From positions 1,612,001-1,676,000 of the forward strand of contig NZ_VSRN01000001.1 in assembly GCF_008369915.1 (NCBI RefSeq): DNA of 64,000 bases, read 5' to 3'. Shown here piece by piece: positions 40,161 through 48,393 of the stretch. Origin of the DNA: Dyadobacter sp. UC 10 (GTDB lineage Bacteria; Bacteroidota; Bacteroidia; Cytophagales; Spirosomataceae). Each line of letters starts with the position of its first letter. Position 1 is the stretch's first letter. Under the pieces are notes generated by a model, which was given only the letters and a program-made list of their open reading frames with translations, made no database searches and was not told the DNA's origin. The position numbers and the translations under genes were made by a program.

Positions 40161-41127
40161 TGATATTTGGAGCATTGGTCGTTTCTATGGCGTTGATGGT
40201 AGGGCTTTGCTACGGCAGTATCGTGATTTTCAGAGTGGATTTAAAGATTGGAAGCAAAGAGGTCATGCAAAAAAATGGCTCTTGTATCCCGAAAACCTAG
40301 GATCTCATCTATCGATCGACGAAACCAGTCTTTCGCACGGCGAATTGTATACAATCCTTACCAATAAATCTGCCAAAGGTGGCCGTGGCAGCATTGTAGC
40401 AATAGTGGCTGGAACTAAGGCAGAAGCAGTGATTGAAGTACTTCGCAAAATCCCGGAACCACTGCGGAAGAAAGTGTCAGAAATCACCCTGGACATGGCG
40501 GGCAGTATGTCCTTGATTGCCAAGCGATGCTTTCCACGGGCGGTGCGAGTGACTGACCGTTTCCATGTTCAAAGACTCGCAGTTGATGCCCTCCAAGATA
40601 TCCGGATCAAACATCGCTGGGAAGTCCTGGATCAGGAAAGCGATGCTATTGAGCAGGCTAAAATGTCTCAGAATGAATATCATCCAGAGATATTATCTAA
40701 TGGCGACACCATTAAACAGCTACTGGCTCGAAGCAGGTACGCGCTATACAAAAAGCCCAATACCTGGACAGACAGCCAAAAAGAACGCGCCCTGCTTCTT
40801 TTTGAACGCTTCCCCGATTTGAAAAAAGCGTACGAGCTAACGATAGGGCTCAGTAACATCTTCACGACTACAACGGAAAAAATATATGGGTTGACCAGAT
40901 TAGCCAAATGGCATGAAAAGGTCCGGCAATCTGGCTTCAAGTCATTCAATACCGTAGCCCGCTCGATTGAAAACCACTATAAGACAATCGTTAATTACTT
41001 TGATAACCGCAGCACTAACGCATCTGCCGAATCCTTCAACGCGAAAATCAAAGCGTTCAGAGCACAGTTCAGAGGGGTAAGAAACGTTGAGTTCTTCCTG
41101 TATCGCCTTACTCAATTATATGCTTAA
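40141..41127 (+). CDS. ISL3-family DDE transposase
   Basis: Catalytic part of the element. At up to 328 aa it carries the ISL3-type DDE triad: SIDETSLSHGE (first Asp), TLDMAGSMSLI with VTDRFHVQRLAVDAL (second Asp region) and the Glu in NASAESFNAKIKAFRAQFRG. Start is uncertain: TTG at 40141 or GTG at 40144, both just inside the end of the preceding frame, suggesting translational coupling. The frame is full length, with no internal stops. Confidence 0.88.
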   Translation: MVDTRANDIWSIGRFYGVDGRALLRQYRDFQSGFKDWKQRGHAKKWLLYPENLGSHLSIDETSLSHGELYTILTNKSAKGGRGSIVAIVAGTKAEAVIEVLRKIPEPLRKKVSEITLDMAGSMSLIAKRCFPRAVRVTDRFHVQRLAVDALQDIRIKHRWEVLDQESDAIEQAKMSQNEYHPEILSNGDTIKQLLARSRYALYKKPNTWTDSQKERALLLFERFPDLKKAYELTIGLSNIFTTTTEKIYGLTRLAKWHEKVRQSGFKSFNTVARSIENHYKTIVNYFDNRSTNASAESFNAKIKAFRAQFRGVRNVEFFLYRLTQLYA

Positions 41128-41135
41128 TCCAAGTT

Positions 41136-41160
41136 GCTCCACAAGTTTTGGTCTTGAGCC
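41136..41160 (+). repeat. Right terminal inverted repeat of the IS
   Basis: Begins GCTCCACAAGTTTT and ends CTTGAGCC; reverse-complement of the left repeat at 21 of 25 positions. Confidence 0.9.
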
Positions 41161-41168
41161 TAGAATAC
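41161..41168 (+). repeat. Target-site duplication, right copy
   Basis: TAGAATAC, identical to 39722-39729. Confidence 0.92.
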
Positions 41169-41311
41169 GAGTTTCCTAAACTCTAGATATGGCCGGGCGG
41201 CCGGTGCCGGCCGGGGTCGCGATCGACCGATTCCCGTCGCGGTCACGAAAGCCAGGTTTTAAGCCTGGCTTTTTTGTTTTCACACATTCCAAGTTCGTTT
41301 CCTAGATTCTT

Positions 41312-41415
41312 GACTGCGTAGTTCAACGGATAGAATAGGAGTTTCCTAAACTCTAGATATGGCCGGGCGGCCGGTGCCGGCCGGGGTCGCGATCGACCGA
41401 TTCCCGTCGCGGTCA
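41312..41415 (+). pseudogene. tRNA-Arg copy 3 with 32-bp net GC-rich insert in T arm
   Basis: Acceptor, D and anticodon arms match copy 1 exactly, including anticodon CCT. At 41363-41398 a 36-bp GC-rich stretch replaces GTTC of the T stem and loop. It contains two perfect dyads: GGCCGG-TG-CCGGCC and GGTCG-CGAT-CGACC. The T loop consensus TTCGATT is lost. A normal tRNA cannot form, and there is no obvious promoter of its own. Confidence 0.8.
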
Positions 41416-41481
41416 CGAAAGCCAGGTTTTAAGCCTGGCTTTTTTGTTTTCACACATTCCAAGTTCGTTTCCTAGATTCTT

Positions 41482-41585
41482 GACTGCGTAGTTCAACGGA
41501 TAGAATAGGAGTTTCCTAAACTCTAGATATGGCCGGGCGGCCGGTGCCGGCCGGGGTCGCGATCGACCGATTCCCGTCGCGGTCA
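41482..41585 (+). pseudogene. tRNA-Arg copy 4, identical to copy 3
   Basis: All 104 bases, including the 36-bp GC-rich segment at 41533-41568, appear identical to copy 3, and the flanking spacer and terminator match as well. This implies duplication after the insert was acquired. Confidence 0.8.
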
Positions 41586-41652
41586 CGAAAGCCAGGTTTT
41601 AAGCCTGGCTTTTTTGTTTTTCACACATTCCAAGTTCGTTTCCTAGATTCTT

Positions 41653-41740
41653 GACTGCGTAGTTCAACGGATAGAATACGAATTTCCTAAACTCTGGATA
41701 TGGCCGGGCGGCCGGTGCCGTTCGATTCCCGTCGCGGTCA
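41653..41740 (+). pseudogene. tRNA-Arg copy 5 with shorter (16-bp net) insert
   Basis: An 88-nt variant. At 41704-41720 the 17 bases CCGGGCGGCCGGTGCCG replace one G, just before an intact T loop TTCGATT. The insert can fold as CGGC-CGGT-GCCG nested on top of a CGGG/CCCG stem, so it looks like an intermediate between copy 1 and copies 2-4. The anticodon stem also has two mismatches (CGAAT/ACTCT). Its terminator overlaps the 3' end of the AraC-type gene. Confidence 0.75.
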
Positions 41741-41752
41741 CGAAAACCAGGT

Positions 41753-42889
41753 TTACGCCTGGCTTTTTTGTTTTTCCAACGCCTTCAAATATTCCGTAGG
41801 CGTCATTCCTTCTTTTTTCTTGAAGAACTGATTAAATGCTGCTTTGGAATTAAAGCCGCATTCGAAGGCGATTCCTAGTAGCGACAGGTGGCGGTTTTCC
41901 GGGTTGAGGACTACTTCCTTGAATCTTTCAAGCCGGTACCCGTTCACAAATTCGTAGAAATTCACCTGAAATTCAGAGTTGATCACCTGGGATAGCTGAT
42001 GTTTTGACAATGACAGCATTTCGCCTAAATCTGTCAGCGATAAATCGGAGTTTAGATAGGGCTTTTGAGACAGCATCAGATTTGTGACACTGGCGGCGAT
42101 GGTTTTGGATGTATCGGTATCAAGACCAGTCTTCGCATATTTATTCTGAATTTCTTTGACCGGCTCCGCAATTGTGGCAGGAACAGCAATATTGCTTTTA
42201 TGATTTTCCTGCAAAAGCTTATAGGCGAGCCAATAGATAAACAAAACAGCAAGAAGAAAGTGTTTCGGATAAATACCCGACAAATATTTCCAATCGTATT
42301 TTTTGGAGTAAAAAGTAACGAGGGCAAAAATCAGGATTAACATAAAAACCCACAAAAACTGCCCAAGCCATACTACCTGACGACTTTCATGAGTTTCACC
42401 AACCACCTTTTCCCGGTTGCGATAGCGTGATATCGCAGCTAATACAAAGCTGATATGCAGATAATTGGTAAGGTGGTTCATCCAGCCAAAGTCCGCCTCG
42501 TGCACAAGACTTTCATTGGTTAAATAGTCAGTTTTAAAGGCCGCATCACTGAAAAAATAGGGCCAAAGCAGGATCAGATAAATAATGAACGGAAGGAGCA
42601 GGAGTCCGAGGCAAGGACGAAACGAGAAGGATGGTGAAATAATACTTTCGGTCAGAATGAATATTAGCGGGCCATATAGCAGCGGCAAAAGCCATGACAG
42701 CCTGCTCAGATGCGGATAAACGGGAAAGAGTCCGTTCACATCCAGGGTAACCAGCCCAAGGTGCATGACCACAACGGAAATAAGACAAACCAGGATCCGG
42801 TTAGGAAACAGATTTTCTTTCTTTCGATAAAGTAGCAGCATCAGGAAAAGTCCCTGCAAAATGCCGGCGGTGAGTAAGGCGGAAATCAA
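41753..42889 (-). CDS. AraC-family regulator with N-terminal membrane domain
   Basis: A 378-aa regulator. Seven or eight membrane helices (about 1-235) are followed by a cytoplasmic linker and a C-terminal AraC-type DNA-binding domain (about 275-372; LSLTDLGEMLSLSKHQLSQVINSEF, LGIAFECGFNSKAAFNQFFKKKEGMTPTEYLK). This layout suggests sensing within the membrane and direct gene control. The last codons (EKQKSQA and stop) lie inside the terminator of tRNA copy 5, so the two units converge with overlap. Likely targets are unknown; the S41 protease gene is divergent from it, 103 bp away. Confidence 0.88.
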   Translation of the reverse strand: MISALLTAGILQGLFLMLLLYRKKENLFPNRILVCLISVVVMHLGLVTLDVNGLFPVYPHLSRLSWLLPLLYGPLIFILTESIISPSFSFRPCLGLLLLPFIIYLILLWPYFFSDAAFKTDYLTNESLVHEADFGWMNHLTNYLHISFVLAAISRYRNREKVVGETHESRQVVWLGQFLWVFMLILIFALVTFYSKKYDWKYLSGIYPKHFLLAVLFIYWLAYKLLQENHKSNIAVPATIAEPVKEIQNKYAKTGLDTDTSKTIAASVTNLMLSQKPYLNSDLSLTDLGEMLSLSKHQLSQVINSEFQVNFYEFVNGYRLERFKEVVLNPENRHLSLLGIAFECGFNSKAAFNQFFKKKEGMTPTEYLKALEKQKSQA

Positions 42890-42992
42890 TGTCGGTTGAG
42901 TCTTGGAGCGAAATAAATAGGTCTTTACTTATCGGGAAAGACGCCGTAATGCATTCCCGGCCACATTTTTGCAAAAACTTTAAAACATAGCC

Positions 42993-44444
42993 ATGTATTT
43001 CAAATTGATTATCTACTTCCTCTCCGCAATGCTTTTGTCAGAAGCGGTTGCACAAAAAAATTCGGCATATATCACCCGGGACGCTGCTCTTAAAGATTTG
43101 CATATCATCCGCAAATCGACCGAAGAAGTACACGCCGGCCTGAATCGTTTCAATCAGCAGAATACATTTACGGCCACTTATGATTCAGTCAAAAGCGTGA
43201 TAGAAACCTATGACTCACTTTCTCCCATTCAATTCTTCCGGGTTATCAATCCTCTTTTCACAAAAATAAAGTGCGGCCATGTAAAGTTTCTCCCGCCCAT
43301 GCAGGATTTTCCGTTTTATTATCATACGGAACAGGTACTTCCCATTGTCGTTCGCTTCGACGACAGTGACCGGTTACTGATCGTAGCTTCCGATCGCAGG
43401 GAGCTTACCGGCAAATTCATTACGCACATCAATGGCACCGGCATTCCTGAGATACTTCAGACTTTGCGACGTAACATGTTTGTCGACGGAGATATTACGG
43501 CTTCGGCCGACGCGCAGATCCAGCAATATTTCAGTGCCTGGTATGCTGACTTTATACAGGACAAATCTGATTTTCTGCTTACCCTTACCAACGCTTCCAA
43601 TCATAGCGAAGCAATCCGTGTGAATGGAATTTCTTCAAAAGAATGGATCGCGCTTGACAAAAGCTTTACGAAAACTGCCCCTCAAAACGAGCTGCGTTTT
43701 GAAAAGGATTCCATTGCAATCTTGCGCATTGCACACTTTTATGCCAGTTCCTCAAAAGCTTTCGATGCGTTTTTGAAAAAATCATTTTCAGAAATTAATC
43801 AACGAAAAACGAGCCGGCTGATCATCGATTTGCGTGGGAATGAAGGCGGTACCGACATGCTGGGTAAAGAATTGTACACTTACATTGCGAAAGGCGAATT
43901 CCAGTACTACGATCATATCGAGGTAAAAATCCGGAGCAAGAAGGACGTAACCTATCGCGATCTCGCCTATTTTCCGAAATTTTCAGGCTTAGCGGGACTA
44001 TTTATAAAAAAGAAAGACGGTAAACTAGTCTGGAATAAACATCAGAATCTGGGTACGCACCAGCCAGCGCGAAAGGCGTACCAGGGAGAAGTATATTTTC
44101 TTAGCGACGGCCTGAGTTATTCGGTTACCTCTGAATTTTTAGCTGTTGCAAAAAGCCAGTCAAGGGGTGTTTTTGTTGGCTCTGAAAGTGGCGGGGCTTA
44201 TTCGGGTAACAATAGTGGTGCCTTCCTAATCTTCAAACTGCCTGCATCCCGGTTTGATATAGGTCTTCCTGTTGCCACCTATTATTCCGCAGTTCAACCG
44301 CCGAAACAACCCGCGCGCGGCATCATTCCGGACTTTCCGGTCAAACCTTCGGCTGCCGATTTACTGGCCGGGCGGGATGCTGTCCTTGAATTTGCGTTCA
44401 GCCAACCCCGCCCGGTCAGCGTACCGGATAGTGCCCGTCGCTGA
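42993..44444 (+). CDS. Exported S41-family peptidase
   Basis: A 483-aa protein with a signal peptide (about 1-20, ending EAVAQ). It has a tail-specific/C-terminal-processing protease fold with the core strand LIIDLRGNEGGTDMLGKEL (about 272-290) and the nucleophile region VFVGSESGGAYSGNNSG (about 395). The N-terminal half resembles the helical/PDZ-like part of S41 proteins. The substrate is unknown. It is divergent from the membrane AraC regulator, which may control it, and is followed by an FtsX-like permease after 102 bp. Confidence 0.85.
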   Translation: MYFKLIIYFLSAMLLSEAVAQKNSAYITRDAALKDLHIIRKSTEEVHAGLNRFNQQNTFTATYDSVKSVIETYDSLSPIQFFRVINPLFTKIKCGHVKFLPPMQDFPFYYHTEQVLPIVVRFDDSDRLLIVASDRRELTGKFITHINGTGIPEILQTLRRNMFVDGDITASADAQIQQYFSAWYADFIQDKSDFLLTLTNASNHSEAIRVNGISSKEWIALDKSFTKTAPQNELRFEKDSIAILRIAHFYASSSKAFDAFLKKSFSEINQRKTSRLIIDLRGNEGGTDMLGKELYTYIAKGEFQYYDHIEVKIRSKKDVTYRDLAYFPKFSGLAGLFIKKKDGKLVWNKHQNLGTHQPARKAYQGEVYFLSDGLSYSVTSEFLAVAKSQSRGVFVGSESGGAYSGNNSGAFLIFKLPASRFDIGLPVATYYSAVQPPKQPARGIIPDFPVKPSAADLLAGRDAVLEFAFSQPRPVSVPDSARR

Positions 44445-44546
44445 ACATGAGCTGTCCGCTTTCGAACATTGCGACGGTAAAAACAGCGCATCTGAACGTT
44501 AATTGAGCTGTTTTCAAAATGGCAAAGTATTTGAGCTATTGTTTAT

Positions 44547-46973
44547 ATGCTGAAAAACTACTTCAAAATCGGTTTCAGGGTTCTTCATAAGAACAGGGGA
44601 TATTCTTTTATCCATTTGGCAGGTCTCAGTGTGGGGCTCTGGGCCTGCCTCGCTGTGGCAACAGTTGTCATCGACTCGTTTTCCTACGACAGGCAATGGA
44701 GCAAAGGAAATGATATTTACCGCATTATCTCGGTGGATCGGAAGGCCTCCGGCCTGAATGAACGCTCCGCTTCCTCTCACGAAGGACTGGCTGCTGAACT
44801 TCAGAAGCAGTTTCCCGAGGTAGAGACCTGGTCAGCATTCAGTACGGTCGAGCGTCACTTTAAAACTGCCAAGCATGCAGGGGAAGGCATGAAAACCCAG
44901 GTATTGCGCATGGATACGACTGGATGGGATATGCTTGATATTCGCATCATTTCCGGAAATCCGCGTCACTTTACTGCAGGTACCAATAATTTAATCGTTT
45001 CCAGAACTTTCGCCGAAAGCTTTTATCCCGGGCAGGACATTGTTGGAAAGATCATTTATGATATACCCAGCTTTCAGGCAGAAGCGTCGCCTTATCTGAT
45101 CACGGGTGTGATAGAGGATTTGCCTTACAACAGCCACCTGCGAGCCGATGCGATCTGGGTCCAGCAAAAGAAGGTACAGCCTTATGCAGCGAACGGATTT
45201 TTTTCATTTAACCAAAACTATATACGACTTAAGCCGAACGCGAACGTGCAGGCGTTTACCGCGAAAGCCAATAACTGGTATCAGGAGGTCAATAATGATA
45301 AAGGGGCCAAAAGAATCAATTTACAGCCGCTCAGGGATATTTATCTGCATTCCGATTTCTCAGATTGGCAAGCCGTTAAGGGCGATGCGCAGGCCATCTA
45401 TATTTTTTCAGGGATTGCGGCGCTGTTGCTTTTTATTGCATGTGTCAACTTCGTGAACCTGAGTACCGCCCGGGCGTTCGCAAGATTGAAGGAAGCCGGC
45501 GTGCGCAGGATACTAAGCGGGTCGCGCGTGCAGCTGATCTGGCAATTTCTGACTGAAACGATGATCCTGTTTGGTTTTTCAATGGGAATAGCTGCACTGC
45601 TCTACTATTATTCGCTGCCTTCTATCGAAAATTTTCTCGGCCACAAATTGATCGAGACTTTTACAACCAATATGCAAATGGCGGTCGCAGCCGGGCTGGC
45701 CATTTTTGCAACGGGCATGATCACCGGCTTTTATCCGGCCTGGCTGATTTCCGGGTTCAAGCCGGCAAACACGATCAGGGGAATGATCAGTAATTCTTTT
45801 GGACAAAATACCGTCAGAAAGGGTTTGGTCGTAGCTCAGTTCTCGATATCGGTTTTTGTACTGATCGCTACGATGGTCGTTTGGAAACAATTAAGTTTAA
45901 TGGAAAACAAAGACCTGGGCTATGATAAGAAAAACCTGCTCAGCATAGGAAGCGTTTCGTGGGACGGGAAGGCAGATGCTTTCAAAAATGAAGTCCTGCG
46001 TATTCCCGGTGTAACCAAAGCCAGCATTTCCCAATGGATGCCGACACAAGGCGGCGGCTACATGACCCGCGAAGTGCCCGACCCCTCAAATGCCGAAAAA
46101 CATCTGAAAGTCTGGTTCATAGCCGGCGATGTCGACCTTGCCGAAACAATCGGTTGGAAGCTTGTAAAAGGAAGGATGTTTCGTGGCCCCCACTCCGCCG
46201 ATGTGCTCAATGCAGATTCGCTGCAGAATGCCGATTTCAGGAAATATGAAGAGGCAATAACAACGCAAATCTCGTTAATAACTGAGTCGGCCGCTAAATT
46301 ACTTGGGGTGAGCCAGCTCGACAGGCAGATTGGAAGTACTAAAACAGTTCCGGTAGGCATTATCGGAGATTTCAACAACGAGTCACTTTACGAACCGATC
46401 AAGCCTACCCTGATCCTGGCCAACAGATCGCCTCAATATGGCGGGATGCTGATACGCGTGCAGCCGGGTACTGAAAAGCAGGTGTCCGCTTCCATTCACA
46501 AACTCTGGAAACAATTTTATCCTGCCAAGCTGCTGGCACTGGATAGCGTTGAGGATCAACTTTCAAAACAGTATGAATCGGAAATGCATTTGCAACAGCT
46601 CTTCATGTTTTTCAGTGGACTGAGCATGTTTCTGTCAGCCCTGGGAATTTTCGGTCTCGTAGTACAAGCAGCCGAGCACCGTTCTAAAGAAGTAGGTATC
46701 CGGAAGGTACTTGGTGCTTCGGTAACTGGAATAGTTGCTTTACTTTCGAAAGACTTTTTAAAGCTGGTAATGATCTCCGTTTTGCTGGCTTCGCCGGTTG
46801 GCTGGTTTGCATTAAATAAGTGGCTCGACAACTATCCGTACCGGACAGAAGTCAGCTGGTGGATATTTGCATTAACAGGCGCAGGGGCGATCATAATCAC
46901 GCTGGTAACAGTCAGCTTTCAGGCAGTGAAAGCCGCTCTGACCAATCCTGTCAAAAGCCTTCGCAATGAATAG
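44547..46973 (+). CDS. FtsX/MacB-type ABC permease
   Basis: An 808-aa membrane protein with the Bacteroidota FtsX-like layout. One N-terminal helix is followed by a large periplasmic MacB_PCD domain (about 45-285), a block of three helices (about 290-440), a second periplasmic domain, and a final three-helix FtsX block (LQQLFMFFSGLSMFLSALGIFGLVVQAAEHRSKEVGIRKVLGA). The conserved EVGIRKVLGAS coupling motif is intact. No ATPase gene is adjacent, so the partner must be elsewhere. Family members export lipoproteins, peptides or antibiotics by mechanotransmission. Confidence 0.9.
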   Translation: MLKNYFKIGFRVLHKNRGYSFIHLAGLSVGLWACLAVATVVIDSFSYDRQWSKGNDIYRIISVDRKASGLNERSASSHEGLAAELQKQFPEVETWSAFSTVERHFKTAKHAGEGMKTQVLRMDTTGWDMLDIRIISGNPRHFTAGTNNLIVSRTFAESFYPGQDIVGKIIYDIPSFQAEASPYLITGVIEDLPYNSHLRADAIWVQQKKVQPYAANGFFSFNQNYIRLKPNANVQAFTAKANNWYQEVNNDKGAKRINLQPLRDIYLHSDFSDWQAVKGDAQAIYIFSGIAALLLFIACVNFVNLSTARAFARLKEAGVRRILSGSRVQLIWQFLTETMILFGFSMGIAALLYYYSLPSIENFLGHKLIETFTTNMQMAVAAGLAIFATGMITGFYPAWLISGFKPANTIRGMISNSFGQNTVRKGLVVAQFSISVFVLIATMVVWKQLSLMENKDLGYDKKNLLSIGSVSWDGKADAFKNEVLRIPGVTKASISQWMPTQGGGYMTREVPDPSNAEKHLKVWFIAGDVDLAETIGWKLVKGRMFRGPHSADVLNADSLQNADFRKYEEAITTQISLITESAAKLLGVSQLDRQIGSTKTVPVGIIGDFNNESLYEPIKPTLILANRSPQYGGMLIRVQPGTEKQVSASIHKLWKQFYPAKLLALDSVEDQLSKQYESEMHLQQLFMFFSGLSMFLSALGIFGLVVQAAEHRSKEVGIRKVLGASVTGIVALLSKDFLKLVMISVLLASPVGWFALNKWLDNYPYRTEVSWWIFALTGAGAIIITLVTVSFQAVKAALTNPVKSLRNE

Positions 46974-47154
46974 GGATTAAAAAAGGGGAGTTTTGAAGCA
47001 TTTCACTGACTCTAAATTTCCCCATTTCCTTAGCTGATATCAAATTAAAAAAACTATACAGCATTGATAATAAAGAAATTACAATAATCCCCCTGCATCG
47101 GTTGGGTTAGCATAACAATTGTATTGTCCTTGTCAAATATCAAAACCCAAGACA

Positions 47155-48393
47155 ATGCAAATGTTTTCAGGCCTCGGCCGTTCCAGGTATATTCCGCTCC
47201 TCATTCTTTTCGCCCTCGCTATTCTCCAATCCTGCCGGAAAAACCCCAAGGAGATGACCAGCGCGGAACTGGCAGAAGAAATCACCAAAAAAAACTATGA
47301 TAAGCTGCTCGAATTCTCTAAAACCGTCGGAGTTGATCCTGAAAAGTTTTCGGCGAAAGGTGGAATAGCTCCGGTTTACGCCCTGCTCGAAGAAATAGGA
47401 TTCGGACATAAGCCTGCAATCCGGTTTACTCAGAAAAAAATAGAAGCTGATACAACTGTACTTCGCAAAGCAGCCGAGGAGCTGGTTGAAGGTAAGAACA
47501 TTGAAAAGGTAATGGAAAAGCTCGAACCCGTTTTTCCTGTATATAACAACCTGAAAGTCAATTACACCCGCTTACTCAAAGAGAATAAATACGATAGCGC
47601 GGCTTATGTGGCCGAAGCTATGAATGCATACCGGTGGATTCACCGTCAGACGAAAAACGCACCTCGTTTTGTCATGGTCAATATCCGGGGAGCTTACCTG
47701 ACCGCGATGGATTCGGCTGGCAAAAATGTTCTTACCATGCGCACAGTCGTTGGCAAAGCCGACACGCCTACTCCCACTATCGACACCTACGCTACCAGCA
47801 TTGTAACGCATCCCTACTGGAATGTGCCCAAAAGCATTGCGATGAACGAAATTCTTCCAAAAGCAATGAGCGATCCTGAGTATTTGTCAAGAAACCGGAT
47901 TCAGATTATTGATAAAAACGGCCAGGCAGTGAATCCGGAGGAAATTGATTGGGAAGAAATCAAAGAAAAGAAATTCCCTTACCGGTTCAGGCAGGAAACG
48001 GGTGAGGATAATTCACTCGGATTATTGAAAGTTGAAATCAAAAACCCGCTGGCTATTTACCTGCACGATACCAACGCGAGATATCTGTTCAAGAGCGAGC
48101 AGAGGTGGAGAAGTCACGGCTGTGTGCGGGTGCAACGGCCGACTGATCTGGCCAATTACATGGCAGGTACCGAACTATTATCTAGTGATTTCATGACCGA
48201 GCCGGATACTATTTCAACTCCTCCGAAATGGCATAAGCTGAAAGTCAGGATACCTGTATTCCTGCTTTACCTGGGTGCTGATTGTAATGAAAAAGGGGAT
48301 TTGCTTTACTTCCCCGATATATATAAAAGAGGATCTCCCAAGGCACGCCTGACGTTATCCAAAGACAAGCCCGCCAGCAAAGGGGATGCCTGA
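47155..48393 (+). CDS. Lipoprotein L,D-transpeptidase (YcbB/LdtD-like)
   Basis: Cell-wall enzyme that makes 3-3 crosslinks or attaches proteins to peptidoglycan. From the ATG at 47155 the product has 412 aa, with a lipobox in FALAILQSC. A helical N-terminal region (about 25-150) is followed by a YkuD domain with the catalytic HDTNARYLFKSEQRWRSHGCVRV segment (Cys about 323). RYDS-like substrate motifs (NYTRLLKENKYDSAAYVAEAMNAYRW) match the YcbB subfamily. The last 88 bp overlap the 3' end of another, oppositely oriented L,D-transpeptidase gene. Confidence 0.88.
   Translation: MQMFSGLGRSRYIPLLILFALAILQSCRKNPKEMTSAELAEEITKKNYDKLLEFSKTVGVDPEKFSAKGGIAPVYALLEEIGFGHKPAIRFTQKKIEADTTVLRKAAEELVEGKNIEKVMEKLEPVFPVYNNLKVNYTRLLKENKYDSAAYVAEAMNAYRWIHRQTKNAPRFVMVNIRGAYLTAMDSAGKNVLTMRTVVGKADTPTPTIDTYATSIVTHPYWNVPKSIAMNEILPKAMSDPEYLSRNRIQIIDKNGQAVNPEEIDWEEIKEKKFPYRFRQETGEDNSLGLLKVEIKNPLAIYLHDTNARYLFKSEQRWRSHGCVRVQRPTDLANYMAGTELLSSDFMTEPDTISTPPKWHKLKVRIPVFLLYLGADCNEKGDLLYFPDIYKRGSPKARLTLSKDKPASKGDA

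Larger units (their letters stand above)
39730..41160 (+). mobile_element. ISL3-family (ISAon1-like) insertion sequence, 1431 bp
   Basis: The element has 25-bp imperfect terminal inverted repeats (21 of 25 identical), starts with GG as is usual for ISL3 members, makes an 8-bp duplication and encodes a short N-terminal protein plus a DDE transposase. Both ends and both frames look intact, so it may still be active. The unchanged 8-bp duplication suggests a fairly recent insertion. Confidence 0.92.
39703..41245 (+). pseudogene. tRNA-Arg copy 2, split by insertion sequence and carrying GC-rich insert
   Basis: The 5' part (39703-39729) is identical to copy 1 through the D arm and then interrupted by the insertion sequence. 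The rest (41169-41245) resumes after the 8-bp duplication. Even without the element the gene is damaged: the first anticodon-stem pair is C-T, and 36 bp (41193-41228) replace the 4 bases GTTC in the T arm. Confidence 0.85.
39565..41775 (+). repeat. Tandem array of five tRNA-Arg units, each with its own terminator
   Basis: Units start at 39565, 39703, 41312, 41482 and 41653. Once the insertion sequence and its target duplication are removed, the spacing is 138, 170, 170 and 171 bp. Units 2-4 are nearly identical, including spacer and terminator, which points to recent duplication. Spacer 1 differs from the others at two positions. All units keep the anticodon CCT, but units 2-5 have GC-rich insertions in the T arm. 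Confidence 0.9.

Noticed and set aside
41312-41740. tRNA copies 3-5 as functional tRNAs with small introns
   Set aside because: The inserts sit in the T arm and not the anticodon loop, are far too small for group I introns, and the T stem or loop cannot form in the remaining sequence.
39565-41775. Prophage or integrative element at the tRNA gene
   Set aside because: No integrase, no phage or conjugation genes and no tRNA-end attachment repeat; the duplications are whole tRNA units and the only mobile element is the IS.
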